Origin: Candidatus Nitronereus thalassa
GTDB lineage: Bacteria > Nitrospirota > Nitrospiria > Nitrospirales > UBA8639
DNA: 64,000 bases
Reading direction: 5' to 3'
Assembly (NCBI RefSeq): GCF_032191465.1
Contig: NZ_JAQOUE010000001.1
Coordinates: 2,604,001 to 2,668,000 of the forward strand
The notes under the pieces are model-generated. The model was given only the letters and a program-made list of their open reading frames with translations, did no database searches and was not told the origin of the DNA. Below, in pieces: positions 1-8,722 of this stretch. The stretch's first letter is position 1, and every line of letters starts with the position of its first letter. The position numbers and the translations under genes are program-made.

Positions 1-346
1 TAAATTTCGAGAACTAACGCAGTTGACTGAGACGAAGCGGATTTTCTGAATTCCACTCATCTTTCGGCATTCCGATATAGAGAAAGAAGTCCAGGAAATT
101 ATAAGACGGATCCCCGCTAGAGACTGCCGGGGGCGACTGGTAGCAATTAAAAGTGGCTCATCAGGAAATGGCGTGGGTTTAAGATGTGGCCCTCGATATT
201 ATCCTTGGCCATGGGTGGGGGCGGGGATACCTTTCCAGGGACAATGGGGATTTTGTAGCCGCAGCATCTCATGCTGCCATCTCAAAGGGTGCGTGATTCC
301 TCATCAAGTCTTCTGGCCAATTCAAATCCTGGAAGAGCCTTAAAAA
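1..346. other. Intergenic stretch without a recognised gene
   Basis: I see no convincing coding frame here. At about 109-136 there is a short GC-rich motif beginning ATCCCCGCTAGAGACTGC that recurs in diverged form at about 11513-11535 (ATCCCCGCTAAAAACTGC). It therefore looks like one member of a small dispersed repeat family. The rest is unremarkable and lies downstream of the TpsB gene. Confidence 0.4.
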
Positions 347-2107
347 TTAATCCAGCACGTTGACCACAAGTTGCAGATGGATGCCGTCATCCTGGAGGTT
401 TCCGCCGGTGGTGGGAACATGGTTGAGAGGAAGGCCCCAATAAATGCTGAAATGGGCTCGGTCGAATATTGACGCTCGTAATCCCAACCCGACACTAGCT
501 AGGGTTTCGGGGTCGGGGTTGACACCCTTGGCGACCCAGGCGCGCCCCACATCGAGAAAGGGAGCAAACTGCAGATTCACCGGCCCCAGCATCCCAGGCA
601 AGAGGGGAATGCGGGTTTCAACAGAAAACACAAAAGCGTTGTCGCGAACCAGTTGGTTTTCTCGATAGCCTCGAACGCTATACCGTCCCCCCACTGCCGA
701 TTGTTCAAGGGGAAACAGTCGGTCATTGGCATACTGCAGAATCATCCGGCTCAAAAGCTGAATCCCTGAGGGATCAAAACGGTGCGCCCACTGGGCCTGT
801 CCTTGCCAAGAGAAGAATTGGGTATCGGGAAGACTGCCCCCGTTATTCGTCGCATCGAGGATATCAATGCCCCAACTCATTTGAGAGCGGAGAGCCATCA
901 CATCTTGCCGTTGTCGATTGGTCCATTCTTGAACAAAGCGTAACGCCGAGACGACCGACTCCCCATTGGGTTTGGCCCCGGGAGTAAAAATATTGGTGCC
1001 CACATTGGATAAGAAAATCTGACTCCGCAGCCGCTCAAACCCCAAAGATACTGCCAATTCTTGTTCGAGAGTGCGATAAAGAGGCTGGCGAATGGAGAAG
1101 TGGACAATCTCTGATTCGCTCTTAAGATTCAGGGTGTCAAACGGAGCTTCCACAATGGCAAAGTCGTTTTTGCGGTATTGCACCAACAGAGTGGTGTCCC
1201 AAGGGCTGAGGGGTAGCAGGTAGCTTGTTTCAAATTGCGGGTCGAGGCCATCGGACTTTCCATACGTCACCGTGAAAATATCCCCAAGCCCAATAAGATT
1301 TTGATGAGAGATTGTGGCTGAACCCCGCTCTGCACCGACGGTGGGCGATTGAAAATTATTCAAGTCCGTCCACATCTTGTATGGACTGGCTTCTTCAACT
1401 TTGACGAGCAGGATGCTTTGGCCAGGCTTGAGCCCTGGTTTCAACTCCGCATTGACTCGTTTGAAGCGGCGATCTTGTAAAAGCAGTTGCAAGCGTTTTC
1501 GAAGTTCATAAATGTTGAGAGGTGTCCCGGCACTGAGGCGAATCCGACTTTCCAAATAAAACGGAAAGAAGTGTTTTGTTCCTTCAACCTGAACATCCGT
1601 GAGTTCGCCTTCGATGATTTGGATGGTCACCACGCCATCTTGGACGGTTTGGTCAGGAAGAACTGCTCCGGAATTGATGTACCCTTTGTTGACATAGAGC
1701 AACGTCAATGCCTGCCGAATCTTTTGGAGGTCTTCGGTTGTCAATTCCCGATTAACATAAGGCGCAATGACTTCATCCAACTCTTCTTGAGTAAACACGG
1801 TACTCCCAATAACCTGTATATCCTTAATGAACACCCGAATGAGAGGAAGCCGCTGGCGGCTGGGATCTATGGCTGGAGGAGGAGGAAGAATCCGTTCTGG
1901 GGGAGGAATTGGCTTTGGAGGAATTTGTTTTTCTAAGGCCGGAGGTTCCCCAGATCGTCCGCTAGGATCAAGCGTTGGGGGGACTAATTGGGAAAAACCC
2001 TTGAGGGGAAGCACCAGCTCCAAACAGGCGAAGAAGACGAGAAAAATGGAAGGCTCCAGGCTCAAGCCAACAACGCCGTTCCGGGATACCGCATTCTCGT
2101 TTCGCAT
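347..2107 (-). CDS. TpsB outer-membrane transporter of a two-partner secretion system (ShlB/FhaC family)
   Basis: This is an outer-membrane beta-barrel that exports the partner TpsA exoprotein. A hydrophobic signal segment lies near the N-terminus, followed by a Pro-rich linker (PPKPIPPPERILPPPP). Next comes a POTRA-like domain (about residues 90-170 of 586, with IKDIQVIGSTVFTQEEL) and a C-terminal barrel with the motif SVGGRYSVRGYRENQL, matching the conserved VRGY signature of FhaC/ShlB proteins. The reading frame extends upstream to a TTG at 2167. I prefer the ATG at 2107 because a signal peptide follows, although no clear Shine-Dalgarno is visible. The gene lies 154-214 bp downstream of the tpsA gene on the same strand, the usual TPS pairing. 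Confidence 0.9.
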   Translation of the reverse strand: MRNENAVSRNGVVGLSLEPSIFLVFFACLELVLPLKGFSQLVPPTLDPSGRSGEPPALEKQIPPKPIPPPERILPPPPAIDPSRQRLPLIRVFIKDIQVIGSTVFTQEELDEVIAPYVNRELTTEDLQKIRQALTLLYVNKGYINSGAVLPDQTVQDGVVTIQIIEGELTDVQVEGTKHFFPFYLESRIRLSAGTPLNIYELRKRLQLLLQDRRFKRVNAELKPGLKPGQSILLVKVEEASPYKMWTDLNNFQSPTVGAERGSATISHQNLIGLGDIFTVTYGKSDGLDPQFETSYLLPLSPWDTTLLVQYRKNDFAIVEAPFDTLNLKSESEIVHFSIRQPLYRTLEQELAVSLGFERLRSQIFLSNVGTNIFTPGAKPNGESVVSALRFVQEWTNRQRQDVMALRSQMSWGIDILDATNNGGSLPDTQFFSWQGQAQWAHRFDPSGIQLLSRMILQYANDRLFPLEQSAVGGRYSVRGYRENQLVRDNAFVFSVETRIPLLPGMLGPVNLQFAPFLDVGRAWVAKGVNPDPETLASVGLGLRASIFDRAHFSIYWGLPLNHVPTTGGNLQDDGIHLQLVVNVLD

Positions 2108-2321
2108 TGGCTTGGTATGAATGCTGGTCTTCAACGAACAGCCCTCTGAAAAAGGAAAATGAGTCAAGGAGAAAAAAACAGGAAGACAATATGAACCTTC
2201 CTTGTAGGTACTATAATTCTTACCTCCTAAAAATTTTCTTTGAAGAATTCACAGGGGAGGCCAGTATAGCAATGTTGAGAGGAGTAAATAAACGAGATTT
2301 GAGAAATGATTAAAAAATAAC

Positions 2322-5300
2322 TTAGGCGGCACAACCGCGAATGGTATCACCAATCATCCAATGAGAGTGCCTAGCCAATTCATCGGCGGCTTCCATACCA
2401 AGACGTTTGACCATATTCCCGGATGGTTCAGGAATAAAACTTGGAGAGTTGGAAAATGATTGAGGCAGGCTCATGTTAAGCGGACTCGTCATGAATCCAC
2501 CAGGAGGTGGAGGGATACCATCGCGTCCACCTTGAACAAAGCTACTGAACTGCCCACCCTGTTGGGCGGCACAACGCGCGGCAAACATCTTGGCGACTTT
2601 CAAAGCGTCCTGTGGCAAGGGGGTGATGATGCCGCTTAAATTGATAATTGGCGCTTGAACATCCAGAGACCCACTCGTGCCAAACTGGGAAGAGAAGTCA
2701 ATGTTCTCAGTGGTGAATTGATCAATGAAGACCCCTTGTGTTGCAGTAAAGGTGATGTTGCCTCCCGTGCCTTCAAAAGCATTTGCCACTATCCGGCTAT
2801 TTTCTATAATGATCCAAAGAGGGTCAAAATCGATGTTGGCACCTTGAGTGGTAGGACCACCTCCAGTCGAACCGGAAATCAAGCTGTTCCTCACATGGAT
2901 GAGAATATTCGCATCGAATTTAATATTACCTGCATTACCCAATAGAGACTGCACATTGAAGGTACTGTTATCGACAAAAATAGTATCTCCTGCCACGACA
3001 GTAATTCCTCCTGCCGTCCCTACTAACGGATCAGCAGCAATGGCTTGGGCGTTGGTATTCGTATTAAGAGCTGTCACCAAGGAATTATTAGTAAATTCGG
3101 CATTTTGGGCAGCATCAATTAAAATATCTCCACCCTGTGCTCCAACGGCTGACGTGGACAGGGTGGCATTGTTACTTTGGAAATTGCCCCCTGTGGTAGT
3201 AATGGTCACGCTCCCGGAGTCACCGGCATTCGCAGCCATGCTGGAACTTTGGGCCGAAGCGGTGGCTCCATTGGAAAAAACAACCTGATTGCCGGTAACT
3301 GAAATATTTCCTCCCTTTGCTATTGTTTCAGTTTCGCTAAAGAGGCCTGTATTGGCGCCAGTAATTGTGACATCATTTTCTGAAACGACCGTTATGGGGC
3401 CACCCTCACCCGTAGCGTTATTCGCACTACTACTATCAAAACGGCTCCCACTGGCGATGGTTACCGAGTTGGTGGCGTTTATAGTGGTAGATCCGGCATT
3501 GCCTTGACCGGTGGTGGTGGCCAGAGAGGTTGCGCCGTTAGAAAACGTGACATTGGTGCCGTTGACGGAAATAGCTCCACCGTTGCCGGTGCCAGCGGTC
3601 CGAGTTCGTACGCTTCCTTGATCAAATAGAATCGTTGGTGCATTTAATGTGATGGGGGCGACGTCGGAGTTAGCCGCATCGCTGACAATTCGAGATGGTT
3701 CACCCAAAGACTGCCCCTTTACCATAAGGGAATTTGTCCCTGTGATGGAGATGGCTCCTCCCGTCACGTTAACCGATTCCGTATCTACACGAGCTCCAGT
3801 ATCTAAAACAAAATCGGCAGCCTGAATCGTTATTCCTTGGTTGGAACCAGTGGCAGCTGGGCCAAGATTCCGATTGGAGATACGTGAGTTGTTGCCAGAA
3901 ATGGTCGTCGTGTTATCTGTTTCAATGCTCACAAGCCCGGTGGAACCTGAACCGGTATTTGAAGTCAGTACTGAACCGCCGGACTGCACGACAAGGTTTT
4001 TGGCGTCGAGGGAAACATTATTGGCTAAACCTCCACTTTGGGAGACTGTGTTGATCGAACCTTGGTTTTCAACGATGATATCTTGGCCTGCGGTTACGGA
4101 TACGATTCCACTATTACCTGTCGCACTAGTTGACGCGCTTTGGATTACACTATTAGCCCCTGAGACGCGTACGTCATGGTCTACGTTGACGGTCACGTTT
4201 CCGGCATTCCCGTCTGGAGAAGGATTGCTACCAGAGTTCGTTTGAATGGTGGAACCTCCTTGCACTTCGAGGTTATAGGCTTCCACGATAATGTTCCCTG
4301 AATTGCCTTCGGTCAAAGTGTCGCTAAAAATTGTACTCCCATTATCCATTGTCATAGTTCCAGTAAGCTTAATGTCGACGCTAGGATCTACAGGGTCTTG
4401 GACGTCGAAGTTTTGTGCAAAGACAACCGATCCGGTATCCATGACGAACTGGCCACCACGAATGAGGACGGTCCCGCTCTGGCCATTGGCCTCAAAAAAG
4501 AGGTCGGATACATCTACAAAAGATCCGCCGGTTAACGAGACTTGTCCGTTATTCTGTCCCGGCGAATCAATATCCAAAGTTGATCCCCCGGGAGATGTGG
4601 TCACTGTTCCTTGTGTAGAAAGACTGGCTAGTTTGACTTTCCCGCCCCCAGCAAACAAAAAACTTCCTGAATTCACATCGATGTCCCCGCCAATGAGCGT
4701 GAGATCTTCCCCGGTTGGTACGTTCAGAAAGAAAGATCCATTTACTCGAATGGGCATTGGGGTATCGGTGGTAAATTCAAACCCCTGCGGATCACCGATA
4801 TCGGCAAAATCTTCAACAAAACCAAATTCGTTCACTGGATTCATTCGGAGGATGCTGTTTGAGTTCGCATCCATGGCAGGATCTGCATATAACACGGTGC
4901 TATCTTCATAATGAATGACGTTTGCCGTTGTTGCCGTGAACGATCCTGGTTGCCCCAGGGTTCCAATATTCAACGTGGCATTCGGCCCAAATTCTATTCT
5001 AAAGGGGTTAATCAGAAAAAAATTGGCCCCAGGAATGGTGGAGTTCAGGGTCCCATCAATTATTGATACCTGTCCTCCGGTGACCCGGCTCAGGACATTG
5101 GCAATTCCCGGTGTTGCTCCCGTGAACGTGGCGCTTCCGCCGGTGGGAATATTGAACACTCCAAAACTATGTATCAGACTTGACCCGAGCACAACACCCA
5201 TCCCCTCGGTGATGGTCACATCAGGATCGGTAAAACCTTGGGGACCGCTTCCCCCCAAAGGTTGAAGGGTTCCATCAATGGTGATGTGCGGGGTCTGTGC

Positions 5301-5438
5301 CACGGCCTCACCTTTTAATTCCATGAGAGGACTCAGGAAGATGAGGCCGGTCAAAAACAGAATCAGCTTTCTGCCCATGGCAGAATTAGGGAATGCTGAG
5401 GGTTTCATCCGAGCACTGATTAGTCGTGACACGCACAT
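2322..5438 (-). CDS. TpsA filamentous haemagglutinin-like exoprotein
   Basis: This is a large secreted beta-helical protein of 1038 residues, the substrate of the TpsB encoded downstream. The first 50 residues contain a signal peptide (LILFLTGLIFLSPL). The TPS domain follows, with SLIHSFGVFNIPTGG and INPFRIEFGPNATLNIGTL, which correspond to the conserved NPxGI-type motifs of the haemagglutination activity domain. The middle is a long Gly/Asn/Ser/Thr-rich repeat region (GNSGxVSV, GNGGAISV) typical of right-handed beta-helices. The C-terminus has CAAQQGGQFSSFVQGGRDGIPPPP, shown here only to mark it as the Cys-Gly-SSF-GRxGxPP tail known from cyanobacterial-style TpsA proteins. Several ATG codons (5438, 5408, 5378) could start it, none with an obvious ribosome site. 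Confidence 0.88.
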   Translation of the reverse strand: MCVSRLISARMKPSAFPNSAMGRKLILFLTGLIFLSPLMELKGEAVAQTPHITIDGTLQPLGGSGPQGFTDPDVTITEGMGVVLGSSLIHSFGVFNIPTGGSATFTGATPGIANVLSRVTGGQVSIIDGTLNSTIPGANFFLINPFRIEFGPNATLNIGTLGQPGSFTATTANVIHYEDSTVLYADPAMDANSNSILRMNPVNEFGFVEDFADIGDPQGFEFTTDTPMPIRVNGSFFLNVPTGEDLTLIGGDIDVNSGSFLFAGGGKVKLASLSTQGTVTTSPGGSTLDIDSPGQNNGQVSLTGGSFVDVSDLFFEANGQSGTVLIRGGQFVMDTGSVVFAQNFDVQDPVDPSVDIKLTGTMTMDNGSTIFSDTLTEGNSGNIIVEAYNLEVQGGSTIQTNSGSNPSPDGNAGNVTVNVDHDVRVSGANSVIQSASTSATGNSGIVSVTAGQDIIVENQGSINTVSQSGGLANNVSLDAKNLVVQSGGSVLTSNTGSGSTGLVSIETDNTTTISGNNSRISNRNLGPAATGSNQGITIQAADFVLDTGARVDTESVNVTGGAISITGTNSLMVKGQSLGEPSRIVSDAANSDVAPITLNAPTILFDQGSVRTRTAGTGNGGAISVNGTNVTFSNGATSLATTTGQGNAGSTTINATNSVTIASGSRFDSSSANNATGEGGPITVVSENDVTITGANTGLFSETETIAKGGNISVTGNQVVFSNGATASAQSSSMAANAGDSGSVTITTTGGNFQSNNATLSTSAVGAQGGDILIDAAQNAEFTNNSLVTALNTNTNAQAIAADPLVGTAGGITVVAGDTIFVDNSTFNVQSLLGNAGNIKFDANILIHVRNSLISGSTGGGPTTQGANIDFDPLWIIIENSRIVANAFEGTGGNITFTATQGVFIDQFTTENIDFSSQFGTSGSLDVQAPIINLSGIITPLPQDALKVAKMFAARCAAQQGGQFSSFVQGGRDGIPPPPGGFMTSPLNMSLPQSFSNSPSFIPEPSGNMVKRLGMEAADELARHSHWMIGDTIRGCAA

Positions 5439-5676
5439 GGAGGGTTCAATTCCTACTCAAGTCTGAAATTATCCTCTTTGGTTTCATGTAAGATTCTTTA
5501 ACTCGACTTTTCTTTTCCCTTTAGCCCAGGATGCCTCTCCCAAGCCTAAACCGAAAAGACGAGTAGACATTCAAATTTCCTATTTTACGGTTCTTTCTAG
5601 TGTTGTGGCCATTCGTCAAGCTCCGTAACAGATAGAGCTTTTGTCGGGTTTTTCTGGCTCCAAGGCTTACTTACCA

Positions 5677-6498
5677 TTAGGAGCCTTCGGGGCATTGAAT
5701 ACAAAACTCTCCCCAATAATCATGCTCCTCCCAAAATTCACCAACTTCCACATTAGCCGAGGAACCGCCCGTGGACTTACCAGTGACCGTGATTCCTCCT
5801 CCCTCCGCAATTTCAATCCAGTCATCTTTGTCTGTTAATAAAAAATTAAAAATCCCTTTATACCTACGGGTATTACTCCCCATGACTGGATTATCTTGCC
5901 AACCGCCATCCCACACCACAGGGCTATATCCTACCGTCTTGTTGTAATACCAATTAGTGGTCGGTGGGGGAGGGAGTGGAGTCTTGACTGTGGGATGAAC
6001 ATGTTGCCAAGTGCCCGTTGGAGGAAACACATAGGCACCACTTACGTGCACTTCACTCCCCACGGCTCCTCGTATGCTCGGCCCAAATTTCCGCTTAACA
6101 GACATGGAAGTCACGGCATCCACATAGACTTTTCCATCTTGGTCTTGCACTGAATTATCGAAGTCCTCTCCCCAAAATTCTATGTGTCCGGTTACTCCGG
6201 CATCCAATGCCGTGATTTTCATATTCCTTAGGATGACCTTATCAGGGCTACTATCTATCACGCTGACGCGGGCATTATTACTCGAATTTGGAAGCGCTTC
6301 GATTTTGTATTGTTTCCCGGCGCTGTCGGTATAGATCCCACTGAGGTTTAGTTCCTCTGGGGGATCTCCAGTGGTAGGAGGTATTAAATTACCTTCAATA
6401 GTCGCCTTGGCCGTTGTTCCTTGTGAGACCGATGGGATCAGTAACAACCCTAGCAAACAGAGCGCAAACAATGATAAACAGGGTCTTTCCTTGCACAT
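5677..6498 (-). CDS. Exported protein of unknown function
   Basis: The predicted product has 273 residues and begins with a signal peptide (LSLFALCLLGLLLIPSVSQG). I chose the ATG at 6498 because AAGGAGG lies six bases upstream; the frame itself runs on to 6525. The mature part is rich in beta-type sequence, and has a Pro-rich stretch (TPLPPPPTTNWYYN) in the middle and a C-terminus rich in acidic and aromatic residues with two cysteines (FCIQC). I recognise no family. It sits in a minus-strand run of exported proteins that precedes the two-partner secretion genes, so it may share their surface or periplasmic setting, but this is inference. Confidence 0.75.
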   Translation of the reverse strand: MCKERPCLSLFALCLLGLLLIPSVSQGTTAKATIEGNLIPPTTGDPPEELNLSGIYTDSAGKQYKIEALPNSSNNARVSVIDSSPDKVILRNMKITALDAGVTGHIEFWGEDFDNSVQDQDGKVYVDAVTSMSVKRKFGPSIRGAVGSEVHVSGAYVFPPTGTWQHVHPTVKTPLPPPPTTNWYYNKTVGYSPVVWDGGWQDNPVMGSNTRRYKGIFNFLLTDKDDWIEIAEGGGITVTGKSTGGSSANVEVGEFWEEHDYWGEFCIQCPEGS

Positions 6499-6558
6499 GT
6501 GCAACCTCCTTTTTTCACTCAGCATAAATGAATTAGTAAAATAACGTTATTGGAAACC

Positions 6559-7077
6559 TTACTTTGCCAATACATCATCGATGTAAAATTTGAGTAACTT
6601 ATCTTTTGTTTGGCTACTGACATCTTCCAATGCCTTTCTGGCTTTGCTTGAAGGGTCTTTGGCATGAATGGCTATGGCGTCAATGGCCCTGTATTTACAT
6701 CTCTCACGAAAGTCCGCTATGCCTTTTTTTAAAAATTCATCCATTGATTCAAGCTTTCGGGTTTCAATTTCTTTTTGACTCAGACCCTTGGGACTTCCCT
6801 CGAGATATTCGCGGCGTTCGGCAAACTGTGCCTTCAGTTCATCGGTTCTCGTAATCGTGGCTTGTTGCACAATCGACGATCCTGCCGCGCCCTGAATAAT
6901 GCTAATTAATTCATCCGGCGAGAGGTTTTCTGGACCCGAGCCCCCATTGAATTCGCAGTCAGGACCTAATTGAACGGTGGCGTGTGCCCGTTCTTGCGCC
7001 TGTGCGCTCCAGATAACCACCAATCCCACAACAACCACAATTAAAAGATAATTTCTAGATGCGATGTATTGTTTCAT
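6559..7077 (-). CDS. Small exported protein of unknown function
   Basis: This is a 172-residue product with a hydrophobic N-terminal signal sequence (YLLIVVVVGLVVIWSAQAQ) and a predicted AQAQ-type cleavage site. The mature protein is largely helical and charged (ELKAQFAERREYLEG, KGLSQKEIETRKLES) with two cysteines. A GGGAG Shine-Dalgarno lies nine bases before the ATG at 7077. It lies 60 bp upstream of the 273-residue exported protein and 41 bp downstream of the metalloprotease-like gene, so the three are likely co-transcribed. No family recognised. Confidence 0.75.
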   Translation of the reverse strand: MKQYIASRNYLLIVVVVGLVVIWSAQAQERAHATVQLGPDCEFNGGSGPENLSPDELISIIQGAAGSSIVQQATITRTDELKAQFAERREYLEGSPKGLSQKEIETRKLESMDEFLKKGIADFRERCKYRAIDAIAIHAKDPSSKARKALEDVSSQTKDKLLKFYIDDVLAK

Positions 7078-7118
7078 GACTATTGTCTCCCTTTCCCAAT
7101 TGGCCTTGAGTGACTAAG

Positions 7119-8393
7119 TCATTCCCCATCATCCCAAAGCCTATAATCAATCGGAGGACAGTTTATTTTGCTTAGTTCATCAGTTGTAGTGTCCTCTTTC
7201 GTAAACACTGGACATGCCTTTGGGAACTCGCTGACCGGATGTTCGCCCATGGTTAAACACTGTGCCGGGTTTTCTGGGCACAGTGTTTTCTTGTAGACAA
7301 CTTGAAGCATGGAATGAGCATTCCTGACTTGGCGGAATGTTTGGCCTTCGGTTAAATATTTGCGCGCAGAACCCTTGTTATACATGACATTCTGGGGCTC
7401 ATCCTTCCATCTGGGATGATGCACCAGACCAAAGGCATGTCCCAACTCGTGGATTAAAAGATTTGGGTCGGTTTTTACCCCCAAAGCGATAATTCGTTTG
7501 TCATGGACGTTCTCGGGTAAAATATCATCGATTTTTATGTTCTCACCCCGCTCGGCGTGGCTGTCCTTCTGACGGTCGCAATTCACTCCGCTCGTCGCAC
7601 TCATGTCATTTCCATCACCACGTACCTTGAGCATGTAATACACATTGATCATGTCTTTTTCGAACCCTACGACCTTTTGGAGATGCCGTACCTGAGAGTT
7701 GGTAGAAAAATTGTTGCAATCAAATTTCAAAAATTCTTTGTTGGCCGGGAAGTCTACGTTGGCCGGGTCGCCCATAGATAAAGTTTTGACCTCGGGATTT
7801 GAGGGACTCCACATTAAATCGAGAGCGATACCTTGCCGCTCTCTTTCCCAAATCTCATTTGTGTTTCCAACTGCGTCAATGGCTTTCTTCTTGAGAAACT
7901 CCACATCACCAGGTCTCTCAATCTCGGTGAAGATCACAATCCAAATTTTAATCGGAATCAAATATTCTTCCAGAAATGTTATTGGTAAAATATCATCCGC
8001 CCTAGGTGTCCATTTTTTGCTTTGGGAATTTCCCTGAATGGGTTGGTAGAGAGTAGGCGGATGGTGTTTGGCAAAACCAAAGATACGCACCGGGGGGCCG
8101 GTAAAGTTTTTTGTAAGTCGTAATTCGTTTTTGAATAGTCTAATACTCTCTTCCCTGTCAGGGGTTCCTTTAATAGTCCCATAGACCTCTATTCCTGCTT
8201 CCTCTAGGTTTCCATTAGCATGTACCCGGACTTTGTCGCCCCCGCCGGCGTTTGCCATTAAAGAAAAGGCCAATCCACCCGCTCCTATTAGAAGACCTAG
8301 CAATGTCAACATCCTTACTTGCCGTTTAGAAGGAAACTTTCTTGAGTTTCTTGTGTTCCCTTTAAAAATTTGAAACATGAATGGTATAGACAT
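7119..8393 (-). CDS. Exported matrixin-like zinc metalloprotease
   Basis: The product has 424 residues. A signal segment follows a basic N-terminus (LTLLGLLIGAGGLAFSLMANAG). At about residues 312-325 is LIHELGHAFGLVHHP, which fits the extended zinc-binding motif HExxHxxGxxH of the metzincin/matrixin clan. Shortly after is NVMYNKGS, a plausible Met-turn. This supports a secreted or periplasmic zinc endopeptidase. I see no classical pro-domain cysteine switch. The frame opens at a GTG (8408), but the ATG at 8393 has GGAGG eight bases upstream and is the better start. Its substrate is unknown; one of the neighbouring exported proteins is a possibility. Confidence 0.8.
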   Translation of the reverse strand: MSIPFMFQIFKGNTRNSRKFPSKRQVRMLTLLGLLIGAGGLAFSLMANAGGGDKVRVHANGNLEEAGIEVYGTIKGTPDREESIRLFKNELRLTKNFTGPPVRIFGFAKHHPPTLYQPIQGNSQSKKWTPRADDILPITFLEEYLIPIKIWIVIFTEIERPGDVEFLKKKAIDAVGNTNEIWERERQGIALDLMWSPSNPEVKTLSMGDPANVDFPANKEFLKFDCNNFSTNSQVRHLQKVVGFEKDMINVYYMLKVRGDGNDMSATSGVNCDRQKDSHAERGENIKIDDILPENVHDKRIIALGVKTDPNLLIHELGHAFGLVHHPRWKDEPQNVMYNKGSARKYLTEGQTFRQVRNAHSMLQVVYKKTLCPENPAQCLTMGEHPVSEFPKACPVFTKEDTTTDELSKINCPPIDYRLWDDGE

Positions 8394-8722
8394 TGTAGAG
8401 CCCTCCACAATTCTAAAGGAGTCTTTTACTCCCTCTTTCTTGAATGTCTTATTTAGGGAAGAATGGGAAAATTATAAATTTTTAAAAATTTTTCTGAACA
8501 ATGTTAAATCCCCCATCTTTATGAAGCCCGGGTATCAAGAGCCATATTGCAAACGGGCAAGACTTGGTCCTTCCAGAACAGGATCTCTTCCTTTCACTTA
8601 CTCTGATTTTCCAATAGAAATTATTTACGGAATGGCCGAAACGGTGGCTCGAGGTTAGGGTCGAACCTTTTGGTGGATTGGAAAATGGTAGGTACTGTTT
8701 GGTGCGGTGTTCCATAGGTCTC
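8394..8722. other. Non-coding gap between two exported-protein genes
   Basis: About 330 bp with no convincing gene. A minus-strand frame covers 8482-8742 but has no credible family features. It begins with MEHRT just after the stop of the upstream gene, echoing the MEHRT start of that gene at 10036; this may be a short duplicated translation-start sequence. Confidence 0.35.

Noticed and set aside
2655..5466. Several plus-strand frames of 60-206 codons
   Set aside because: They lie antisense to the TpsA gene, whose repetitive Gly/Thr/Asn-rich coding sequence keeps the opposite strand free of stops. No family features or ribosome sites.
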